DNA of 27,361 nucleotides from Mariprofundus sp. GTDB taxonomy: Bacteria; Pseudomonadota; Zetaproteobacteria; Mariprofundales; Mariprofundaceae. How positions within the stretch are numbered: the stretch's first letter is position 1; the number at the start of each line of letters is the position of its first letter. The notes beneath the pieces are model-generated. The model had not been told where the DNA came from and did not search any database. It saw only the letters and a program-made list of their open reading frames with translations. The stretch is from NCBI GenBank assembly GCA_030951065.1, contig JAUZQH010000092.1, forward strand, positions 1 through 27,361. Reading direction: 5' to 3'. Made by a program: the position numbers and the translations under genes. Positions 22,200-27,361 of this stretch are shown here, in pieces.

Positions 22200-23410
22200 G
22201 ATGATTCACCCTTCACATCCAACATATGTCCCATCCTGTCCCGTTTGGCCGTCAGATAAGCAATATTATCTTCATGCGCCCCGGCCTGCAGCTGCACGCG
22301 TTCGCTTACTTCCAGCCCGTAACCGTCCAGTGCAACAATTTTCTTGGGATTGTTGGTCAGCAATTTCAACCGACGCAGGCCCAGATCTCGCAGAATCTGC
22401 GCACCGATACCGTAATCTCTCAAATCCGCCTTGAAACCCAGTTTTTTATTGGCTTCTACCGTATCGTGCCCGGCATCCTGCAGGTTATACGCCTTGAGTT
22501 TATTAAGCAGGCCGATTCCGCGCCCTTCCTGCCTGAGATAAAGAATCACCCCTTCACCGGCTTCGGAAACCTGCCGCATGGCAGCATGCAATTGCGACCC
22601 GCAATCGCAGCGCCGTGAAGTGAACACATCACCGGTTAAACATTCGGAATGCACCCGCACCAGACACGGGCGTTCTGCATCCGGCTCACCCATCACCAGG
22701 GCCACATGCTCGGCCTTGTCCACCGCATTGGTGTATCCAATCAGCCGGAATTCGCCGAACTCAGTCGGCATACGCACTTCCACTTCACGCGTGACCAGTG
22801 AATCATGTTTCAGGCGATGGCGAATCACATCGGCAATACTCCCCACCTTCAAATCATGTTTTTTGGCAAATACTTTCAATTCCGGCATACGTGCCATGGT
22901 GCCGTCTTCATTCATGATCTCACAGATCACACCGGCCGGTTTCAGACCTGCCATTCGCGCCAGATCAATACCGGCTTCGGTGTGCCCTGCGCGCACCAGC
23001 AAGCCACCATCACGCCCAACCAGCGGAAACACGTGGCCCGGCGTATGAATATCCGCCGGCTTTACATCGTCCTGAATTGCCGTGCGAATTGTGTGGGCCC
23101 GATCATAGGCAGAAATACCCGTAGTTACACCTTCGGCTGCTTCAATTGAAATGGTAAAGTTTGTTTTGAACTTGGAATTGGTATTGGCCACCATCAAAGG
23201 CAATTCCAGTTGATCCGTCTGCTCCTGGGTCATGGCCAGACAAATCAGACCGCGCCCGTGTGTGGCCATAAAATTAATCGCTTCCGGTGTCACCCACTCA
23301 GCCGCCATGATCAGATCACCTTCATTCTCCCGATCTTCATCATCGGCCAGAATAATCATGCGCCCTGCGCGCAGCTCTTCAATCAGCTCTTCTGTTGTTG
23401 CCAAACTCAT
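22196..23410 (-). CDS. ribBA: Bifunctional DHBP synthase / GTP cyclohydrolase II
   Basis: The 404-residue fusion protein supplies both starting compounds of riboflavin. Residues 1-205 form the 3,4-dihydroxy-2-butanone 4-phosphate synthase (RibB) domain with ILADDEDRENEGDLI near residue 20 and the HTEAGIDLARMAGL motif near residue 140. Residues 210-400 form GTP cyclohydrolase II (RibA) with the zinc site in CLTGDVFTSRRCDCGSQ and the catalytic RQEGRGIGL. Key residues of both halves are present, so both activities are expected. In some proteobacteria the RibA half is degenerate; here it is not. It overlaps ribE by 4 bases and ribH by 4 bases. Confidence 0.95.
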   Translation of the reverse strand: MSLATTEELIEELRAGRMIILADDEDRENEGDLIMAAEWVTPEAINFMATHGRGLICLAMTQEQTDQLELPLMVANTNSKFKTNFTISIEAAEGVTTGISAYDRAHTIRTAIQDDVKPADIHTPGHVFPLVGRDGGLLVRAGHTEAGIDLARMAGLKPAGVICEIMNEDGTMARMPELKVFAKKHDLKVGSIADVIRHRLKHDSLVTREVEVRMPTEFGEFRLIGYTNAVDKAEHVALVMGEPDAERPCLVRVHSECLTGDVFTSRRCDCGSQLHAAMRQVSEAGEGVILYLRQEGRGIGLLNKLKAYNLQDAGHDTVEANKKLGFKADLRDYGIGAQILRDLGLRRLKLLTNNPKKIVALDGYGLEVSERVQLQAGAHEDNIAYLTAKRDRMGHMLDVKGESS

Positions 23411-24012
23411 GATTTCTCCGTTGAAAATTGCATCAATCGTTCTACGTAACGCCCATACATATCAGTCTCGATATTCACTTTGTCACCTGCTTGCAGGGCA
23501 CCCAGATTGGTGTGCGACAAGGTATGGGGAATCAGGTTCACGGTAAAGTCATTCCTTCCCACCCGGTTTACAGTCAAACTGACCCCATTGATAGCTACGG
23601 AGCCTTTGCTCACCACATATCGAGCCAGTTTATCCGGTATTTCAAAAACAAATTCCCGATGCTCGCCAATCTCTCTCACCATTTGCACCGTTCCAGTCCC
23701 ATCCACATGACCGGTCACCATATGTCCACCCAGCGCATCACCCATGCGCAGCGCAGGCTCGAAATTAACGGCATCGCCAACTGCAGCATTGGCAAACGTA
23801 GTTAGTCCCAATGTTTCTATCGATAACGTTGCAGTAAATGCATGATCGGACTCAAAAGCGGTGACAGTCAAACAGCAACCGTTACAGGCCACCGAGTCAC
23901 CTGATTGCCAGTCCGTCATATCCAGAGCAGTCGTGAATGTCATATGGGTTTGTTCGGGTTCACGTTCGACACGTTTGATTGAACCAACATCTTGTATAAT
24001 TCCAGTGAACAT
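23407..24012 (-). CDS. ribE: Riboflavin synthase, alpha subunit
   Basis: The 201-residue enzyme dismutates two 6,7-dimethyl-8-ribityllumazine molecules to riboflavin. It has the family's characteristic two beta-barrel halves: MFTGIIQDVG starts the first, with NGCCLTVTAF and MGDALGGHMVTGHVDGTG, and SVAINGVSLTVNRV repeats the pattern in the second, with the IPHTLSHTNLG end. The start codon at 24012 has little ribosome-site support. It is the first gene of ribE-ribBA-ribH-nusB. ribD, which usually lies upstream, is absent because divergent recQ begins 101 bases away. That gap is too short for an FMN riboswitch. The same gene is called ribC in E. coli. Confidence 0.93.
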   Translation of the reverse strand: MFTGIIQDVGSIKRVEREPEQTHMTFTTALDMTDWQSGDSVACNGCCLTVTAFESDHAFTATLSIETLGLTTFANAAVGDAVNFEPALRMGDALGGHMVTGHVDGTGTVQMVREIGEHREFVFEIPDKLARYVVSKGSVAINGVSLTVNRVGRNDFTVNLIPHTLSHTNLGALQAGDKVNIETDMYGRYVERLMQFSTEKS

Positions 24013-24076
24013 GAAGCGAATACTACATATTACTCACTAACAACAACACATACAGATAACATTCAGCATAACCAGC

Positions 24077-24105
24077 TTGTTCGTTAACGACTGATTGTGG
24101 ATAAT
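24077..24105 (+). promoter_or_regulatory. Candidate recQ promoter
   Basis: TTGTTC at 24077-24082 and GATAAT at 24100-24105 are separated by 17 bases, a good sigma-70 spacing. The perfect 10-base palindrome TCGTTAACGA (24081-24090) overlaps the -35 box. Transcription would start near 24112, next to the ATG at 24113, so the mRNA would be almost leaderless. Confidence 0.35.
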
Positions 24106-24112
24106 CCGACCG

Positions 24113-25945
24113 ATGCAACTACCCTCCCATGTCCTGAAATCCACCTTCGGTTATGATCATTTTCGCCATCATCAAGCTGATATTATCGAGGCACTGATTG
24201 ACGGAGATGATGTGCTGACACTGATGCCGACCGGCGGCGGCAAATCAATCTGCTACCAGATACCCGCCCTGATTCGTAGCGGTACAGCCATTGTTATTTC
24301 TCCATTGATTGCGTTAATGCAGGATCAGGTTGATGCTCTCAGACAACTGGGCATTTGCGCCGCATTTCTGAACTCAACGCTGAATGCGGGCGAACAGCGC
24401 CAGATCGAAAATGATTTTCTGACAGGTAAGCTGGACCTGTTATACATGGCACCCGAACGGCTGCTGAATGAACAGATGTTACACCTCATAGGCCAGTGTG
24501 ATATTGCCCTGTTTGCCATTGATGAAGCACATTGTGTTTCCCAGTGGGGGCATGACTTCCGCAAGGAGTATCAACAACTGTCCATGCTGCATACGCGTTT
24601 CCCTAACGTGCCGCGTATCGCTCTTACAGCCACGGCCGACCAGAGAACCCGTGATGAAATTATTACACAGTTATCCCTGCAACAGGCCCGGGTTTTCATC
24701 AACAGCTTTGATCGCCCCAATATCCATTATGCCATTGAAGAATCCGGCAACAGCCGTGATGCCTTATGGCAGTTCCTTGAGAAAAACCATGCCGAAGATG
24801 CCGGTATTGTATATTGCTTAAGCCGGAAAAATGTTGAAACGACTGCCGAATGGCTCAACAAACAAGGCCGAACGGCCCTGCCCTATCATGCCGGACTGAG
24901 TCAGGATATACGCCAGCGCAACCAGCAACGGTTCCTGCGCGAGGATGGTGTCATTATCGTTGCAACCATAGCCTTCGGTATGGGCATCGACAAACCGGAT
25001 GTGCGTTTCGTGGCACATATGAACCTGCCAAAGAATATCGAATCCTATTATCAGGAAACAGGCCGCGCAGGCCGCGACGGCCTCCCTGCCAATGCGTGGA
25101 TGAGCTATGGTCTGAAAGACGTGATCAATCTGCGTATGTTCACCGAAAACAGCGAGGCAGAAGAACAGTTCAAACGCGTGATGCTGCAAAAAACCGACGC
25201 CATGCTGGGCCTTTGCGAACTGACTTCATGCCGCCGTCAGGCTCTGCTGGCCTATTTTGGTGAAGTATTGGCAGAACCATGCGGCAACTGCGATAACTGC
25301 ATCAATCCACCTGAAACCTGGGATGCCACCATCGCCGCCCAAAAAGCATTATCGTGCATCTATCGTACCCATGAGCGATTTGGCGCCCACTACATTATTG
25401 ATATTATCACAGGTAAGGATGATGAACGCATTCAGCGCAATGGCCATAATCAACTGTCCACGTTTGATATTGGTGGCGAACATACCGGTGTGGAATGGCG
25501 TGGCATATTCCGCCAACTGATTGCTCACGGCTATCTGGCTACCGATACAGAAGGCTATGGTGTGCTCAAACTGACACCAAAAGCCTGGCCGATGCTCAAA
25601 CGCAGTGAAACACCGCAAACGGTGATGCTCAGAAAGCTGCGCAAGGTATCGAAAACGAAAAAAAGGAAAACTGCCGCAGCAACCCGGGCGGTATTGCAAA
25701 CGTTGTCGACTCAGGATCAGGCTCTGTTCGAGAGATTACGCGAACTGCGCAGCCGCCTGGCCAAGGAACAGAATGTGCCGCCCTACGTCATCTTTCCGGA
25801 TAAAACGCTTAGCGAAATGGCAACCGTCAAACCAGTTAATGAAGGTCAGATGCTGGACATCTCCGGTGTCGGTGAAGTCAAACTGTCCCGCTACGGAGAA
25901 GCTTTTCTCAATGAAATCAGCCGTCTTCAATCACTCGGAAGCTAG
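24113..25945 (+). CDS. recQ: ATP-dependent DNA helicase RecQ
   Basis: The 610-residue 3'-5' DNA helicase acts in recombination and in repair of stalled forks. Residues 38-45 (MPTGGGKS) form Walker A and 137-140 (DEAH) the Walker B motif, inside the RecQ-specific DEAHCVSQWGHDFR block. The second RecA domain has VATIAFGMGIDKPDVRFV and ETGRAGRDG. The zinc-binding cysteines lie in CELTSCRR and CGNCDNC. A winged-helix RQC region follows (about 410-500), and an HRDC domain (about 535-606) ends the protein, as in E. coli RecQ (609 residues). The ATG at 24113 matches the normal N-terminus; a TTG at 24095 would add six residues. It is divergent from ribE. Confidence 0.95.
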   Translation: MQLPSHVLKSTFGYDHFRHHQADIIEALIDGDDVLTLMPTGGGKSICYQIPALIRSGTAIVISPLIALMQDQVDALRQLGICAAFLNSTLNAGEQRQIENDFLTGKLDLLYMAPERLLNEQMLHLIGQCDIALFAIDEAHCVSQWGHDFRKEYQQLSMLHTRFPNVPRIALTATADQRTRDEIITQLSLQQARVFINSFDRPNIHYAIEESGNSRDALWQFLEKNHAEDAGIVYCLSRKNVETTAEWLNKQGRTALPYHAGLSQDIRQRNQQRFLREDGVIIVATIAFGMGIDKPDVRFVAHMNLPKNIESYYQETGRAGRDGLPANAWMSYGLKDVINLRMFTENSEAEEQFKRVMLQKTDAMLGLCELTSCRRQALLAYFGEVLAEPCGNCDNCINPPETWDATIAAQKALSCIYRTHERFGAHYIIDIITGKDDERIQRNGHNQLSTFDIGGEHTGVEWRGIFRQLIAHGYLATDTEGYGVLKLTPKAWPMLKRSETPQTVMLRKLRKVSKTKKRKTAAATRAVLQTLSTQDQALFERLRELRSRLAKEQNVPPYVIFPDKTLSEMATVKPVNEGQMLDISGVGEVKLSRYGEAFLNEISRLQSLGS

Positions 25946-26026
25946 GTATGATATGATACCATGCAAAATCCAATGGTAGACCCCATTGATTCGGGGACCC
26001 CTTCAGTGTAACTTGAATTCACCGCC
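25946..26026. other. Short intergenic region between convergent recQ and lipoprotein genes
   Basis: Two weak overlapping dyads are visible: CAATGG at 25971-25976 with CCATTG at 25983-25988, and CCCC at 25981-25984 with GGGG at 25993-25996. They cannot form together, and neither has a U-run. Some terminator function is possible; no gene is present. Confidence 0.3.
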
Positions 26027-26353
26027 TCACTTGCCTAACCCCTTAAGTTCTATATAACACTTATTTGGATTGCTTTTATAACCCCATGATGAAATTTTGT
26101 GCGTATCTGCCTCAACAATATAGAACCACTCACACCCTGTTGAATCCATGCGGTAAATATATTTCAATGTACTGCCATTAATTGAAATTTTCTCAATGAG
26201 TCCCGGAGGCCCATAACTGTGATACCCAGAATCTATAGACTTCCCTACTGAATCATTTACGAGAGAAGTAAAATACTCTTGGCTATGCATGGTGCAACCA
26301 TAAAAAATCAGTGTTCCGATCAGAGAAACCATATGGGGAAGTTTTATAATCAC
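26027..26353 (-). CDS. Small putative lipoprotein downstream of the RHS gene
   Basis: I do not recognise a family. The 108-residue product starts with MIIKLPHMVSLIGTLIFYGC, a probable lipoprotein signal with Lys4, a hydrophobic core and a lipobox-like FYGC (Cys20); the residues before the Gly-Cys are unusual, so lipidation is likely but not sure. The mature part (21-108) is polar and contains two more Cys (residues 74 and 99) that could form a disulfide, and aromatic/beta-rich sequence. The GTG at 26353 overlaps the RHS stop (GTGA) and has GGTGA upstream; the ATG at 26332 would lose the signal's lysine. Translational coupling to an RHS tip suggests an immunity or accessory protein. Immunity function is inference only. 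Confidence 0.55.
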   Translation of the reverse strand: MIIKLPHMVSLIGTLIFYGCTMHSQEYFTSLVNDSVGKSIDSGYHSYGPPGLIEKISINGSTLKYIYRMDSTGCEWFYIVEADTHKISSWGYKSNPNKCYIELKGLGK

Positions 26354-27361
26354 AAGTCACCATATAAGTGAGCCAGCGCCGATTGTGGAATTACAGAGGC
26401 TACCGCAAAAGGGCTCGCTGGAATCACATTAGCATAACTAATTATATCCCCTGCGGAACCAAGTATTCCTGACTGCCAAGCCACAGCCAAATTGCCATTG
26501 GCATTATACATAAAGCTATTCAAATAATCATGAGGCCCAGCGAAAGCCTCTACCAAATAATCCTGCCAACCTCCTACATTGTATGAGGTTCCAAAGAAAG
26601 TTCCAACCGTTCCCTGAAAACCTCCTAAGTAACCAGGTGATCCCGTAAAAGGAATCTGCCCCTCAAGAGCTCGTGAGCCTCCAATCTTATAACCATCTCC
26701 ATGGAAACCCACACTTTTACCGCTTATATTAACTCCAGTCTTGTTTGCCTGTGATGATTTAATCATAGCGCTTCGCATGGAGTTCGCACCATAAGCTAAT
26801 GCTGAAACAGCAAGAGAAATCTTAAATCCTTGGTTATAGCTGCCTCCAGCAGATTTAGCGGCAAATCCACCTGCAATGCTTGTTACGCCTACCCTGCTTA
26901 AACTCCATGCATCTCCATAATAGCCAGCCACAGCGCCCATAATTACACCAGAGCCTGCACCCTTCAATGCGGCACTCCAAATTTGACCGCCACTACCTCC
27001 ATAGAGTGCCGCCCCTGTAGCTCCTGCGGCAAAACCTGCAGCGGCTCCAGAAACAGCCCCACCAATAACCCCGGCAATGACCCCGCCTTGAGTTGCTCCA
27101 GCCGCAACTGCCCATGATGCCCCTATTCCAGCGGTAAAATAAACTACGGCAGCAGCTACTGCTATAGTAATTATAGGCTTTACAACAGTATCTCTAAAAT
27201 TCGTCCACCAGCTATGCCCCGTTGGGTCGGTGTACACTAAAGGGTTGTTCAGCACATAAGCATACCGGTTAAACGCCTGCATATTCCCCGGACTCGGGAT
27301 AATGCTATCCGCCGAGATAAACCTGCCCAACACCGGATCGTACAGCCGTGCATTCATATTG
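26350..27361 (-). CDS. RHS repeat protein, C-terminal end with variable tip (partial)
   Basis: The frame is open to the window edge, so only the last 337 or so residues are seen. Counting from the Met codon at 27357, residues 6-47 carry the RHS-associated core: YDPVLGRFISADSI, NRYAYVLNNPLVYTDPTG. This core marks the border between the conserved shell and the variable C-terminal tip. Residues 56-190 are Gly/Ala-rich and hydrophobic, which may help insert or move the tip. The last about 65 residues contain GPHDYLNS (274-281), an NANGN segment and IPASPFAVAS, a tail pattern I associate with other large secreted or polymorphic-toxin proteins, without a named activity. RHS proteins act in contact-dependent competition or as secretion effectors. 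The tip's toxicity is unproven. Confidence 0.85.
   Translation of the reverse strand, partial: NMNARLYDPVLGRFISADSIIPSPGNMQAFNRYAYVLNNPLVYTDPTGHSWWTNFRDTVVKPIITIAVAAAVVYFTAGIGASWAVAAGATQGGVIAGVIGGAVSGAAAGFAAGATGAALYGGSGGQIWSAALKGAGSGVIMGAVAGYYGDAWSLSRVGVTSIAGGFAAKSAGGSYNQGFKISLAVSALAYGANSMRSAMIKSSQANKTGVNISGKSVGFHGDGYKIGGSRALEGQIPFTGSPGYLGGFQGTVGTFFGTSYNVGGWQDYLVEAFAGPHDYLNSFMYNANGNLAVAWQSGILGSAGDIISYANVIPASPFAVASVIPQSALAHLYGDL

Noticed and set aside
24013..24112. FMN riboswitch before ribE
   Set aside because: The gap is only 100 bases and contains no recognisable FMN-element sequence.
1..27361. CRISPR array, tRNA, rRNA, insertion sequence or prophage
   Set aside because: No repeat-spacer pattern, tRNA cloverleaf, rRNA segment, transposase or phage gene was seen on reading both strands.

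Overview
The window is 27.4 kb of dense, mid-GC bacterial chromosome with 29 protein genes; 27 are on the minus strand, and only a GIY-YIG nuclease fragment and recQ are on the plus strand. The housekeeping genes (sspA, thiD, thiE, gph-like, queG, yceH, rhlE-like, nusB, ribH, ribBA, ribE, recQ) have proteobacterial architecture. The outer-membrane beta-barrel protein, lipoproteins and RND exporter show a Gram-negative envelope. A marine proteobacterium, possibly zeta- or gammaproteobacterial, would fit, but that placement is inference. No rRNA, tRNA, CRISPR array or transposase is visible.

Layout. 1-346: a cut GIY-YIG gene and a convergent intergenic region made almost entirely of stem-loops. 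347-541: a small lipoprotein. 641-7264: a TetR regulator followed by a LolA-like periplasmic protein, a Baeyer-Villiger-type flavin monooxygenase, an RND/MMPL exporter and a beta-barrel protein. This looks like an oxidise-and-export module for a hydrophobic compound. 7334-10502: three overlapping genes for a DUF4442 hotdog protein, a nitronate-monooxygenase-like flavoprotein and a FadD-type ligase. 10815-15081: a five-gene operon, with a strong terminator at its end, encoding a 'thermostable hemolysin' GNAT-like protein with LuxI-like motifs, an acyl-AMP/CoA ligase with an altered C-terminal lysine motif, a heme-oxygenase-like diiron oxidase, an SDR and an exported TPR protein.

15201-24012: sspA, then a compact run thiD/thiE/gph/queG/yceH/rhlE, then the riboflavin operon ribE-ribBA-ribH-nusB. 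24113-25945: divergent recQ. 26027-27361: the C-terminal end of an RHS protein with a distinctive tip, and an overlapping small lipoprotein that may be its immunity or accessory partner.

The most interesting part is 0.6-15.1 kb. Two fatty-acid-activating ligases, two different oxygenases, a hotdog protein, an SDR, a LuxI-like GNAT protein and a dedicated envelope export set are packed together. I infer a pathway that makes, modifies and exports (or takes up and modifies) a fatty-acid-derived molecule, possibly a diffusible lipid signal or envelope lipid. The individual families are recognisable; the combined function and product are not known to me.
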